Below, piece by piece: positions 28,701-37,690 of a stretch of 42,362 nt of DNA. Below the pieces are notes generated by a model. That model was not told the DNA's origin. It searched no databases and was given only the letters and a program-made list of their open reading frames with translations. The DNA comes from an uncultured Geobacteraceae bacterium (GTDB taxonomy: Bacteria > Desulfobacterota > Desulfuromonadia > Geobacterales > Pseudopelobacteraceae), in NCBI GenBank assembly GCA_903958085.1, contig CAJBRY010000695.1, forward strand, positions 1 to 42,362, in the 5' to 3' direction. The stretch's first letter is position 1. Each line of letters starts with the position of its first letter. The translations under genes were made by a program, and so were the position numbers.

Positions 28701-31643
28701 CTTCATTGCGGCAATGAGAACTGATTTCTTCGCTGCTGTATCCATTTCTTGAAAAGCTCGATATAATTTAGGGTACAATTCTTTTGCATCTAAACCTAAC
28801 AAGGCTTTAATCATGTCAGGAGTTATACCCACATATTTCCATTCTGGGATTTCTCTCGTGATGGTCTCTATTATTGTTTCTTCTGGTCTCTCGTTGGCCT
28901 TTAGTTCTCTTTCTGCTTCTGCTCTAAGCCTAGCACGTTCTTGCGGGGTTAAACTGGCACCTGGCGCACCTTCATATTCAGCTAAAAGCTGTTTCATGTA
29001 TTTCTTTAAAGAGGCTATATGTCCTAAAATGTTACCACGAGCTAAAGTCCGGTCTGGAAGGTAATCGGCGAGATGACCGATTTCGTGTCCAAGAACTCGT
29101 TCTGCCAGCCCGGGAACCTTGAATAAAGCCGCCAAGACTTTGATATCTCCGTGACCACTAGCATAAAATACTCCCAATGCCCCACTATGCCGTAATTTAC
29201 GCACGACTTGCGGGAGCCTGCCATCCATTAACTCTTTAGCAATTTCTAGTATTTCAGGTAATTCTATAGCATTAACTTTCTGCTGACCAAACGGAGTGCT
29301 TTGTGGACCGGGAGGGTTGAGATTATAACCGCCTGTATCGGCATGGCTACGATTCTTCAATCGTCCTGCTTGTAACGGCGATTTCCGAGAAGTTGCTTGT
29401 AGATCTACTTGCCTACTTATTTCGATTATCCGGGTGGTATCTTTTATCGGCATTACAACAGCTACGACTTCACTATTTACTTTAGCAACTACTGGGCTCA
29501 CTGGGGTGTCGCCGATATGCCATTCGGCTTTAGGATATATCTTAGAGACATAGTTATAGTAGTCCTGGTACAGCACGGTTCTTTTATCACCAGACTGAAG
29601 GATGGTATACAACTCATCTCCACCTATGCTCCGAAGTGGTTTGTCTGAAATACCTGTATGCTCGCCTCCTGATGCAGCATTCACAAAACTAACTTTGTCA
29701 ACCTTATCAAGATTTTCAGTCGGGATTACTTTGTTGATAGTGACTTGTTGATCTTCGGGGCTGTTTTGTTCCCAATCTTTCCATTTCCCTATTACGTTAT
29801 TCGGCCCTTTCAGCGGTAATGTTGCCGGACCTTTTATCAAAGAGGGACCGTCAGTATGCCATATACCTGACGTAGCAGTGAACTGAACTCCATCATATGC
29901 ACTCGGAACAAACGGACTCCTAGGTTTAGGCAAGGTGCCATATCCAACAGTTTCTTTAGTTTTTACACCCGACGGGAATGATTTGCTTACTGCACTCTTG
30001 AACTCGTTTAATGCTTGTTTAGAGTTATAGACCTGGAATGTTCCATCATTGGGGACGTCGATAGTGACATATGCGCCTTCAGTTGCAAGTGATTGTTTAA
30101 TGTCCGATTTTTCTTTAGTCAACTTGTTATATTTGACCTTTGCTAAATCATACTTAAGTTGTAATTCTGCTATTGGCCGTTGGTCGGTTACTGGATCTAG
30201 CTCTTTTATCTTGATAAGTGCTTTTCGCATCGATTCTTCATAAGAATTTCTTTCCGCTCTTATGTTTTCTAAATTATTCTTGGCATTATTATATTCGGTT
30301 GTCAAAAGTTCCGGGGCATTGACTACCGCATCATCAATATTCTTAAGAAGAAATTTTTTCTGTTCCTTTAGCGGCGTACCGGATTGTTTTGCAGTTTTGA
30401 CGGCTTCTTGTGCAACTTGTATTGGAGTATCGGGGCTAACTCCTGGTGCCGTTGGAGTACTGATAATTTTCTGTGTTGCCGTTTCTGTGCTAAGAGATAT
30501 TGCAGCAGGCTTGACAAATGTAGATGCTGGCTGTTGGTTAAATGATGGTGGCACTTCATTACGAACTACTGTCTGGCCCAATGGTCCGACCGGCTGATCT
30601 GGTATTTCAATGTTGTTAACAGGTCCACTTGTGGTAATTTTATCGCTTGGTTTATATTCTGGGATTACGGTTGTTTCTATAGCTGCAACAGCGGGTTCTG
30701 CCTCCGCTAAAGTGTTTGTGTCTGGATAATCAGATGGTTGCTTAGGTGACGATTGGAACTTGGTCATTGGCTGCTTGGCCGGTGTAACTGTTGCAGTTTG
30801 AAACTTTTCAGTGACCGGACTGGTAGCGCGACTCCTATCCCATAAAGTTTTAAAATAATCACTATTCTCTCTTGCCGCCTGTGCCATAGTCATTTTCCCG
30901 GCTGCTACCAGATCCGCATATTTTGAAGCACCGTTCCTTAAATCAACATTGATTTTATCTTGCTCATAAGCTGAAAGACCTTTAAACCATCGCGCCATAG
31001 TCGGTATATTCATTGCGCTTGCGATAGTACCGGAAAATAATGCCCCGACGACAGAATTAGTGGCCGCATCCTGTCCCTGATTCTGTGCAAAAATTCCCGT
31101 GACAGTCCCACCTGTTATAGCCTCATTAGCAATTCGTCCTAGCTTGGACACATTTGATATGCCAGTCATAGCCGGCATAATTTTAGATGCTACGTTCCAA
31201 GGAGCTAACAAGCCCACCATTTCACCTGCTGTTTCAGCGAGTGGATCAGGACGTAGGCCTAAAGATGGCATTGCCCTGTTTGCAGCACTAGTATCCAGCA
31301 AGCCCATAGACATCCCTTTACCAACACCAATGCCTGTGCTTATAAACGACCCAGCTACATTTCCAAGCGCACTTTTCATTTGTTCTGGAGTTCTCCACGC
31401 TCCTACTTGAGAAGAAGGGATACCTAAAACACTTTGATCTACAGGCTTAATAGAAGTAATCCCTAAAATGTTCGGGTCCGCAGGTTGCGAGGCCGGCAGA
31501 GGAAGAGAATCGCTATAATCCCTTGCTGTTGATACAGCTAAATTAGTTACACCCTTTTTGGCGCGATTAAATGAAGTATCATTTATGGGGCCAGCATCAA
31601 AGAATGTACCACCTGTTTCATTCTTTGGATCGAAGAACGGCAT
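25797..31643 (-). CDS. Giant internal virion/ejection protein with zincin motif
   Basis: The 1948-residue product is the third and largest of three consecutive ejection-type proteins (position of P22 gp16). An N-terminal Gly/Ala-rich hydrophobic region (about 80-230) may insert into membranes. A long low-complexity Pro/Thr/Ser linker follows (about 280-430), then a globular part, then HEIGH at 853-857 (family HExxH, a zinc metalloprotease motif). Helical regions come next, with a C-terminal part (about 1690-1740, VPLYINKDGKAEYLRFPNDY) that resembles domains of phage large polyvalent proteins. It is probably injected with the DNA. Confidence 0.75.
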   Translation of the reverse strand: MPFFDPKNETGGTFFDAGPINDTSFNRAKKGVTNLAVSTARDYSDSLPLPASQPADPNILGITSIKPVDQSVLGIPSSQVGAWRTPEQMKSALGNVAGSFISTGIGVGKGMSMGLLDTSAANRAMPSLGLRPDPLAETAGEMVGLLAPWNVASKIMPAMTGISNVSKLGRIANEAITGGTVTGIFAQNQGQDAATNSVVGALFSGTIASAMNIPTMARWFKGLSAYEQDKINVDLRNGASKYADLVAAGKMTMAQAARENSDYFKTLWDRSRATSPVTEKFQTATVTPAKQPMTKFQSSPKQPSDYPDTNTLAEAEPAVAAIETTVIPEYKPSDKITTSGPVNNIEIPDQPVGPLGQTVVRNEVPPSFNQQPASTFVKPAAISLSTETATQKIISTPTAPGVSPDTPIQVAQEAVKTAKQSGTPLKEQKKFLLKNIDDAVVNAPELLTTEYNNAKNNLENIRAERNSYEESMRKALIKIKELDPVTDQRPIAELQLKYDLAKVKYNKLTKEKSDIKQSLATEGAYVTIDVPNDGTFQVYNSKQALNEFKSAVSKSFPSGVKTKETVGYGTLPKPRSPFVPSAYDGVQFTATSGIWHTDGPSLIKGPATLPLKGPNNVIGKWKDWEQNSPEDQQVTINKVIPTENLDKVDKVSFVNAASGGEHTGISDKPLRSIGGDELYTILQSGDKRTVLYQDYYNYVSKIYPKAEWHIGDTPVSPVVAKVNSEVVAVVMPIKDTTRIIEISRQVDLQATSRKSPLQAGRLKNRSHADTGGYNLNPPGPQSTPFGQQKVNAIELPEILEIAKELMDGRLPQVVRKLRHSGALGVFYASGHGDIKVLAALFKVPGLAERVLGHEIGHLADYLPDRTLARGNILGHIASLKKYMKQLLAEYEGAPGASLTPQERARLRAEAERELKANERPEETIIETITREIPEWKYVGITPDMIKALLGLDAKELYPKLYRAFQEMDTAAKKSVLIAAMKGMVHERVSRFGERIQTGTKTVTEQVSRTIPGISATPDQIAKRYAELVQAEIDKRYLYKREIIKQELQDLSLHWKPFTPGVNQFTKYRFSPVELYADAISVVLNNPDLLRRIAPTFEKAFFSYINKKPELRDIYYAIQQRLNNPDTVGKARLDALYEMHRESDIKQQEMIKRGMREEEGLKAALMKRFVDERWAAKNIIKQVSKIRGNDTLAAQALQHIEDIPYLSSEVNQILYDLNNAVLKPIEEADLTLTDVSIYQFAKQIISEGARGVTMAAAKGHTPVTAQRILFDLEDKLGHTKFAAVEKVSKDFRNFNETVFIAEFEKSGYFTDAQIKLMKEREDYATIFIQKFFEEDPSGMGGITAKIYQKFGSLEDVANVFTMTLLKYLSFLRAVRINTAKFSFVQILKSGGDDFIKLADKKYSLDTKRMVAIPPKDRDMAILRVKNSGIWEEYYADKELVGAFEYQPVVAVQMVRYWQKAVQVLKEIFVSKNPKWILNNIPRDFQRSLVSVGEIRLRDAFAVTRAYYSVFKDVWKFTHGGARSPQITRMMKEKTLPVKRTWESIEQSYDNEVVRMFVDYGLSAQSNNQWRITKTLKPINDWIENTAATSDVWGKVATDKWLFERPMMTQSRRTNLIRNQVGTPNWKNKGTYNEITNSLYLFSNVGVQGLRSAATAYKENPGRFMWKMFMLNIVPKLLMKAAAVGLAGHYLQKVFDKIPDYDKRVYCVVPLYINKDGKAEYLRFPNDYEGQWLGSLVWNAMSGKITGKNSAAGTVTAAVPYTFNPLITIGGTLAEYYSSGNTSVDSYTGMPILTEDERRAGGKYAAAALGRYAWNKVLSTVYRSETGSIQTDISTKERALKIFGLNAFGSFYRISDKGDDERIQEALDKVRGDAAAARIESMKALQKLVRGDVLTQDDKVAIATHKGDIGGNIAKMLAKKNNLKYINALQQANTPKEKLAIVELMSDNQR

Positions 31644-33005
31644 TTATGGCCTCCAAGCGGTTCGACCTGGGGGAGCTTTAGGGTTGACGTAATAACCTTT
31701 GGCTGCATCATAAGTGTAGCCAGGTGGGACTACAAGTGGTTCTTTGCCATTATAAATAGCCCAGTCATCAGGGAATGTTTCTTTGATATAGCGTTGTGTT
31801 CTGTTGAGTTGATCATTGATAGTGGCCTTGGCAGTAGCGATTTGTGTTTGTGGAATTACTGCTGCTGTAATAGGATCGTAGCCTTTTTCTATGGTGGCTC
31901 TTGCTTTTGCAAGATTGTCATATTTGGAGATCCAGGTGCTGAAACCTTTTTGTTCCGCAGATAGACTCGGCTTGTTACCCATGTATATTAAACGCTTTTC
32001 GCTAATATCAGCTCGTCGTTCCGCAAGATCGGCCTGTCTGTTTTGGTGATCTAGTACCTGATTCCTGTACTCTTCTCTCGTAGCTATAGATAACGGTTTT
32101 TCTAATGCTTTAAAGGGTAGATTAAATTTCACACCTACAGCCCTGATTTCATCAGTATCTTTAGCTTGGATTAGAGCCACATTCGCTTCCGGCGATCCGG
32201 CGTCGAGGCGGAAGGTGGCTTGTTTCGCCGCATCACCTGGCAGCGCTCCTGCACCTATGGCACGAGTATACACTTGCATATCCACACCAGATGTTTGCCC
32301 TGTCGTTGGATCTACGGCCCAATGAATAGTAGGTGTCTTTATTGACTGGATTTTAGTACCTGTAGAAGAGTTAATATATTCAATACCCGACTCAATATCT
32401 CCCGACATATTGACCATATCTTTGGCTTGAGCCATAACTTGCTTTTGAATAGCTTGCACAGTGGCTTGATCGCCTCTAGCTGCTGCCGCTTGCAAGACAG
32501 CTCTGTTCCGATCTGCTATCGTTGTTTCTTTGGCTGGAGTCCCCGGTGTAGTGACGGATTGAAGTTGATACTGGTCGAGCGCTGGTGCAATAGAGGGAGT
32601 CGTCTCAGCCGGTTGCAATAGGCTTAAGTTCTGGCCCAACCCGGCAACTGGAGTCGCTTCTACCGGCTGACTTTGTAATAAAGAAGATTTAAGAGGTGCA
32701 GGTGCTGCTTGTAACCTTGCTATAGCAGATTGTTGAGCTGGGGTAGTCGGCATGGTCATCGTCGTTGCTGGCGATATAGCAGGTGTACCCTGTTCTGCTG
32801 CGAACGCCCTCCGATTGGCTAATTCGTCGGCAGCAAGTTGACTTTGAGCTTGCAATTTAGAGGCGTTTTCAGCATTTATATTAGCTAGATTCTGGTTCTG
32901 TAACAGCCGGGTTTGACGTATAGCCGGTTCATCATAGATGTTTTTCATCCATTGATCTGCTACATTCGAGCCAGCCAGCAGGCCTTGTGCATATTCATTA
33001 GCCAT
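31644..33005 (-). CDS. Ejection/internal virion protein
   Basis: The 453-residue product is Ala/Gln-rich and helical in its first third (NLANINAENASKLQAQSQLA ADELANRRAF), followed by a Pro/Thr-rich linker and a helical C-terminal half (RQADLAERRADISEKRLIYM). It directly abuts the giant protein and lies in the position of P22 gp20. Proteins of this type leave the head early in infection and form a channel across the envelope. Assignment is by position and composition. Confidence 0.6.
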   Translation of the reverse strand: MANEYAQGLLAGSNVADQWMKNIYDEPAIRQTRLLQNQNLANINAENASKLQAQSQLAADELANRRAFAAEQGTPAISPATTMTMPTTPAQQSAIARLQAAPAPLKSSLLQSQPVEATPVAGLGQNLSLLQPAETTPSIAPALDQYQLQSVTTPGTPAKETTIADRNRAVLQAAAARGDQATVQAIQKQVMAQAKDMVNMSGDIESGIEYINSSTGTKIQSIKTPTIHWAVDPTTGQTSGVDMQVYTRAIGAGALPGDAAKQATFRLDAGSPEANVALIQAKDTDEIRAVGVKFNLPFKALEKPLSIATREEYRNQVLDHQNRQADLAERRADISEKRLIYMGNKPSLSAEQKGFSTWISKYDNLAKARATIEKGYDPITAAVIPQTQIATAKATINDQLNRTQRYIKETFPDDWAIYNGKEPLVVPPGYTYDAAKGYYVNPKAPPGRTAWRP

Positions 33006-33023
33006 AATAAAGGACTCCGTGAA

Positions 33024-33794
33024 TTAAGAATACATAGTAGTATAAGGGTTAGTAGGCGTGGACCACGGTGCTGTTGCGGGATACCTGGTCTCGGCATAGC
33101 CTCCAGTATCGCCACTCCAATCTGTCCAACTTGAATTATTATTATTCCAATTCCCATATATATTTGAGCCAATACTACCAAGCTGACCGGCAGCCGCACC
33201 AATTATGCCAGCTTGAGTACCACTATTTTGCATAGCAATGTTACTAAGGTTTCCAGCCGCTGCCGTATTTGCCGCAGTCAAGGCGTTAGCTCCTGATTGA
33301 AGATTAGCATTAGACGAGGCGGTAGAACTGGCCGTACCAGCTACTGCGCTTGTCCCGACGTTCAAAGCATTCAAGAGATTATTAAATCTCGTCTGGTAGT
33401 CATTCGCAGCGACCTGAGAACTTAGTTGACCAAGTTGGGCTACTGCATTACCTTCCAAGCCTTTAGTCTGTAAAGCACTATTAATCTGCTTTTGTCCTTG
33501 TTGCATGGCGTATTTGGCAGAAGGAGACTCCTGCATATTATAGCCACCGGTAAGCATTTTAGTAAACGGGTCTACTGCTGCGGTACCAATACCTCTATAA
33601 GGGGCTTCTTGTGTTTGCAAGAGATCGAAATTCTTTTGTTGTTGCGCTGCCGCTTCTCTTTGCAATCTGGCATTTTCTCTAGTTGCATTGTTTTGAGCAT
33701 TTGCGGCTGTATCTGCGGCATCACCGGCAGCACTTGAAGATATTACCGATCCTACAATACCTCCGACTGCGACTATCGCTGCTCCCCATACCAT
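33024..33794 (-). CDS. Ejection/DNA-transfer protein with hydrophobic N-terminus
   Basis: The 256-residue product begins with a glycine-rich hydrophobic segment (WGAAIVAVGGIVGSVISSSA), then an Ala/Gln/Asn-rich helical region (NARLQREAAAQQQKNFDLLQ) with APYRGIGTAAV, and a Ser/Asn/Gly-rich tail. This is the usual composition of podovirus DNA-transfer proteins (P22 gp7 position). It overlaps the radical SAM gene by one base. Confidence 0.65.
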   Translation of the reverse strand: MVWGAAIVAVGGIVGSVISSSAAGDAADTAANAQNNATRENARLQREAAAQQQKNFDLLQTQEAPYRGIGTAAVDPFTKMLTGGYNMQESPSAKYAMQQGQKQINSALQTKGLEGNAVAQLGQLSSQVAANDYQTRFNNLLNALNVGTSAVAGTASSTASSNANLQSGANALTAANTAAAGNLSNIAMQNSGTQAGIIGAAAGQLGSIGSNIYGNWNNNNSSWTDWSGDTGGYAETRYPATAPWSTPTNPYTTMYS

Positions 33795-34828
33795 TATAAA
33801 CCTCCTGTAAGACGGAATCCGTCTTTATAACCTTTTGAAATTCCTTCATTGATAATCTGGGCTAATGGTACTGGATAGCAACGACCATCCATTGCGAGCA
33901 TGTAAACAGGACGTGAAACTAGATGGTAGTCTATGTTTTCTACTGTTGGCGCGGAACTGAGGGAAACGTGCATCCCATCAGACATTTTCATATATAAACA
34001 ATACATATTCGATCTTTCCACCTCACTGTTTTGGACCGGCATTAAATCACTGAACTTGTCTATAAACGCCCTGTGAAGATCAGAAAGATATATATGGTTA
34101 CCACCATCTTTATTCGCCCAATTCCGAAACATAGTGCGTATCCTGATCATCGTATAGGTATGTCTTGTATGGTGGTAGAAATCCCGAATGTAATCTAATT
34201 CGTCTAAGGACTGGATCGAGAACATGACACACATAGCTTTCGTTCCAGACCTCTCTATCTTCTCTATTGCTTTAACTTTTTGTTCTAATATTTCTTGTGA
34301 ATAATTTTTAGGATGTTGCATACTCATAGCAAATTTTAACAAGCCGTTCTTAATAAAACTTTGATTCTGCGTTTTATTAAAAAACTCGTCATCGCCCAAC
34401 TTAATCATATTGGTTATTGTACCAGTAGGCCACCCAAGAGCCTGTAATTCATCCACAAATTCGAAGAAATCTGGTTTGATAGTCGGTTCTCCGCCTGATA
34501 ACAACAGGTTAAAGTTTCCTTTATACATTCTGAGAACATTGTCGTAATAACGTGCCTTATGAATTTTTTCGCATCCCATAGGATAATAGCACCAAGGGCA
34601 TTTCATGTTGCATTGATTATGAGCGTGAATAATTATCGTGCTGTTGTTACCTTGTGTACCCATACGGTAGAAGTTTGAAACATGGTTTATGTCTCTTTCT
34701 ACTATGGCAGAGAATGGACCATGTTCGTCACAGGTCTTGTTCATCACCACCATACCACCAGTGAAGATAATTTCTGCTTCAATCTTGCGATAACAGACAT
34801 TGCACAGCGAAAGTGTTTTTATCATCAT
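33794..34828 (-). CDS. Radical SAM enzyme inside the virion operon
   Basis: The 344-residue product carries the radical SAM cluster motif CNMKCPWC (C73, C77, C80) and the SAM-binding GGEP (112-115). An N-terminal zinc-ribbon-like unit has C9, C12, C33 and H36 (CNVCYRK ... KTCDEHG), as in the MoaA-like/tetraether-synthase-like branch that starts with C..C...C.eHG. It is coupled by ATGA to the upstream 111-residue virion-type gene and overlaps the next ejection gene, so it is made with virion proteins. The substrate is unknown; modification of a neighbouring virion protein is possible. Confidence 0.85.
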   Translation of the reverse strand: MMIKTLSLCNVCYRKIEAEIIFTGGMVVMNKTCDEHGPFSAIVERDINHVSNFYRMGTQGNNSTIIIHAHNQCNMKCPWCYYPMGCEKIHKARYYDNVLRMYKGNFNLLLSGGEPTIKPDFFEFVDELQALGWPTGTITNMIKLGDDEFFNKTQNQSFIKNGLLKFAMSMQHPKNYSQEILEQKVKAIEKIERSGTKAMCVMFSIQSLDELDYIRDFYHHTRHTYTMIRIRTMFRNWANKDGGNHIYLSDLHRAFIDKFSDLMPVQNSEVERSNMYCLYMKMSDGMHVSLSSAPTVENIDYHLVSRPVYMLAMDGRCYPVPLAQIINEGISKGYKDGFRLTGGL

Positions 34829-35160
34829 GTATACTCGATTCCTGAAACCATGATCCCGACCTTGCTAGCCGAGTCTGCATAACCAACTAAAGTATCGCCT
34901 GTTTTCAGGACTGTCGCCCTGGAATAATTCAGCGGCTCTGCGCCAACAGCCTGAACTGGCACCACGTCAAATATGATATTGCTCGCGGTAGAAACGGCCC
35001 CAACAGAAAGAGTGAATGTCCTTGTAACAGAGTCTGTATTGTTAATGCTGATTTCTCGGATGATAGTTGTTTTTATTCCTGTAGGGACAGTATATAAAAC
35101 AGTCGTATTTGTAGCTGTGAGGAAACTCGGAGCAACTAATTGTTTGACTGAACTTGGCAT
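34825..35160 (-). CDS. Small beta-rich virion protein
   Basis: The 111-residue product has the pattern VLYTVPTGIKTTIIREISIN NTDSVTRTFTLSV ... LKTGDTLVGYADSASKVGIM, a beta-sandwich-like arrangement. I associate this with small phage virion proteins of the form lYTVPxGxxxxixxixixNtxxxxxtvxl. It sits between the coiled-coil protein and the radical SAM gene and is translationally coupled to the latter. That makes it a candidate partner or substrate. Confidence 0.65.
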   Translation of the reverse strand: MPSSVKQLVAPSFLTATNTTVLYTVPTGIKTTIIREISINNTDSVTRTFTLSVGAVSTASNIIFDVVPVQAVGAEPLNYSRATVLKTGDTLVGYADSASKVGIMVSGIEYT

Positions 35161-35517
35161 TTAAGCCCCCATATCTATTTCAGTTTGAATATCCGCTATC
35201 TTTTTCTGTAAGGCCATGATTTCGTTTTGTCTGTCTGTTATCATCTGCAAAGAGTTAGATAAATCTTCGATCCTGTCGGACAATGTGTGGATGTCATGTT
35301 GCTGTACGACATCTGTATTGGATGCTATTTCAATGCCTAAATCGTCTATAGCCTGGAACAGATTTATATTAGAGTTGACGGTGTTAGGCATTCCTAGAAT
35401 TAGGTAGAGTCTTTGCAACCATCTATCCAGTTCTTTCATGTCGTAGGTAAAACCGGCGCCACTTGGCATCAACCTCGGCGGTCGTGGTAGAACTGTATTG
35501 TTTGTATATCCACTCAA
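35161..35517 (-). CDS. Small coiled-coil virion protein
   Basis: The 118-residue product has a proline-rich start (NTVLPRPPRLMPSGAGF) and a long C-terminal coiled coil (IHTLSDRIEDLSNSLQMITD RQNEIMALQKKIADIQ). Its position directly after the gp10-like gene equals that of the P22 tail needle gp26, which is also a coiled coil, but it is much shorter. It could be a minimal needle or a tail-hub accessory. It overlaps the gp10-like gene by four bases. Confidence 0.55.
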   Translation of the reverse strand: MSGYTNNTVLPRPPRLMPSGAGFTYDMKELDRWLQRLYLILGMPNTVNSNINLFQAIDDLGIEIASNTDVVQQHDIHTLSDRIEDLSNSLQMITDRQNEIMALQKKIADIQTEIDMGA

Positions 35518-36956
35518 TTTTTCAACTCCGTAAACGCTCCATAAGCCGACACAAGAATCGTATCGGTATCAGAAGGAATCCTGAACTCCCATTGTCTCGT
35601 ACGGAAAGTTCCTTGTCGGTTCATTGGCTCTACAGTATTTTTATAAAAGGCAAGCGTCTTATATTTCGACCATTCGTTATTCCCGTTGTCTCTGGACCGT
35701 ATCATCAGAGAAGGGGTATTGGTAAGTCCAGGTTTACCTTCTACATAGAATTGGTCACACCGCTTTCTTTGACTCCCAATACCGCAGTCAACCCATCCCG
35801 TCCGACGGTATGAAATCATTTCCGTTCCGGCGTCATCAAAGGCACTTCTGGACAATTCGTAAATCTTGCCATCCACCCTAGACATTATAAGATGCTTGTT
35901 CCACGGCTTGCAAAAACAGACGTGCTGTCCGATGAAACGATCCCGATAGTCTGATGTACCCACATACTGCCCCCATCTACACCAAGTATCATTCTTATGG
36001 TCATAGGCCCAAGTCTGGTTAGCAGTTGGGAAGGAAAGCAGATAAATCGACATACCGCCAACAGTGATTAAATCTCCAATCGCATCGGATACAGTCTCCA
36101 TATCTGCTAGTATCCGGGCAATCGGTTCAGAGGCTATCTGTGGGGCTCGTCCTGCCATCTTGGCGACGACGCGCTTACCATCAAGAACGCAAACTGCAAA
36201 AAGAGTGTTCTCTGTTCTGACTAGAGAGTACGGTGCTTCAATGCCTAGTTCAGAAAAGGCACTTTGTATCTGGGAAAATGGAGATGCCCCGTCATCTTGC
36301 CAGACTGTCAGCCCCTGACTACCCCAGGCATAGATTTCTTCCCAACAGGTTCTGAGCGCTAAGAGGTAATCGCCCCTTGCAGTGTTCCTGATAGGAGCGC
36401 TGGTTGAACTCCAATAATCGTTTTCCAGATTACCCGTAGCCGGGTTGGTATCGGTAAAACCCATCCTGCTAGTCCCGGCCATATTAGCTACAAAGCGCAT
36501 ATTGATATAATCGATATGGGTCGCTGCCGGAGTTAAAGTATCAGTTGGGGCCACCGTATCAGCCCCATCTATAGAGTAAATCAAGTTGCCTGAAGCTATG
36601 TATAACCAAGGTGTCCCATCTAACTGCTGTCCATCTGCAAAGACTACCGGTTGACCAATGAGGGGAGCGTCACCGGTTATATCCGTGAACGTCCCGTCAC
36701 TGGACACATCGAATACTTTACCATTGGAGACTGCAATACATTTCTGTGCGGCATCCCACCAGAAAATCCCATCACCAGGAGCATCGGTGTTTAAATCAGC
36801 AAAATCTATTAAACCCGGCCTTCTGCGTGTGATAAATGGTCCGCCTGGGACAGGTTCAAGGTAGCAGTCGAACATAGCATCAGCGGCCAAACTGTTAGCG
36901 ATCTGGTCCGTATTATAGTAAGGCGCGGTGTTGATAGGTAACTGAAACTGTGGCAT
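35514..36956 (-). CDS. Tail hub / packaged-DNA stabilisation protein, P22 gp10-like
   Basis: The 480-residue product matches the gp10 family plan: an opening QFQLPINTAPYYNTDQIANS, repeated beta-propeller blades (DGIFWWDAAQKCIAVSNGKV, EEIYAWGSQGLTVWQDDG, NQTWAYDHKNDTWCRWGQYV) and a C-terminal beta domain. The P22 protein is 472 residues. It closes the tail tube under the gp4-like ring after DNA is packaged. It is coupled to the gp4-like gene by a one-base overlap. Confidence 0.85.
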   Translation of the reverse strand: MPQFQLPINTAPYYNTDQIANSLAADAMFDCYLEPVPGGPFITRRRPGLIDFADLNTDAPGDGIFWWDAAQKCIAVSNGKVFDVSSDGTFTDITGDAPLIGQPVVFADGQQLDGTPWLYIASGNLIYSIDGADTVAPTDTLTPAATHIDYINMRFVANMAGTSRMGFTDTNPATGNLENDYWSSTSAPIRNTARGDYLLALRTCWEEIYAWGSQGLTVWQDDGASPFSQIQSAFSELGIEAPYSLVRTENTLFAVCVLDGKRVVAKMAGRAPQIASEPIARILADMETVSDAIGDLITVGGMSIYLLSFPTANQTWAYDHKNDTWCRWGQYVGTSDYRDRFIGQHVCFCKPWNKHLIMSRVDGKIYELSRSAFDDAGTEMISYRRTGWVDCGIGSQRKRCDQFYVEGKPGLTNTPSLMIRSRDNGNNEWSKYKTLAFYKNTVEPMNRQGTFRTRQWEFRIPSDTDTILVSAYGAFTELKN

Positions 36957-37690
36957 TACTGTACCCCAAGTGTCGTACTGGTGTTTTCTCGGTTATAAGA
37001 CAAGATGTTTTCTTTTGCCATTATCGCACGTTGAGCTAATAGTTGGTATTCTGCTGAATTACCTGGATATTCAAACCATAGCCTCTCTGCCAGACAAAAA
37101 GTGATCGGATCTATCCATTCTTGCGGAACATCAAAAGTATTGTCTTCCTCCAGCATGTCTTGTATCGACCTGTCGCAATCGCCCATAATACTGTCTGTTA
37201 CCCCGGCAGAAGGGCAAGGCCAGACGTAAAGCATACCATTGACCAGTTGTGGGTCATAGTAAGCCTGAACGACAGTACCAGGTGTCGTCTTATTGGGAAG
37301 TTGCATGTATTCAGACCTGGAAATTGGATCACCTGTCATGCCTAACGGGATTTCATAACCTGATGAAGTTTTCCGTCTTAGATTCCAGACCCTTGTTGGC
37401 CTTTGCACAAGAGTAGTGAGAGCCGGCCAGAATTTAGCCGTACCTGCCGGTCCGATAGCATAATAATATTGGTTTGCTACAAGAGACATTTGAAAAATGC
37501 TTTTTAACCATAAAAAACCATCAATCTGCCAGGCTTTCAACATGCAATTTAACACGTCCATAGCATCTTCGACTTGTTCTGCTGTAGGAGTGCCATCAGC
37601 ATTGTAGGCACCGACCATGCGTAATGAACGATAGATCACTTTCGTTACATTTGGATTGAAAGCAGTCGAATTACTTACATTGCTTGTCAT
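36956..37690 (-). CDS. Head-tail adaptor / DNA stabilisation protein, P22 gp4-like
   Basis: The 244-residue product has the recognisable opening VIYRSLRMVGAYNADGTPTA EQVEDAMDVLNCMLKAWQID G, then LWLKSIFQMSLVANQYYYAI G and LAERLWFEYP, as in P22 gp4-type adaptors. It binds the portal ring and starts tail assembly. P22 gp4 is shorter (166 residues); longer versions are common in other phages. It overlaps the next gene by one base and the zinc-ribbon gene upstream by four. Confidence 0.8.
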   Translation of the reverse strand: MTSNVSNSTAFNPNVTKVIYRSLRMVGAYNADGTPTAEQVEDAMDVLNCMLKAWQIDGFLWLKSIFQMSLVANQYYYAIGPAGTAKFWPALTTLVQRPTRVWNLRRKTSSGYEIPLGMTGDPISRSEYMQLPNKTTPGTVVQAYYDPQLVNGMLYVWPCPSAGVTDSIMGDCDRSIQDMLEEDNTFDVPQEWIDPITFCLAERLWFEYPGNSAEYQLLAQRAIMAKENILSYNRENTSTTLGVQ

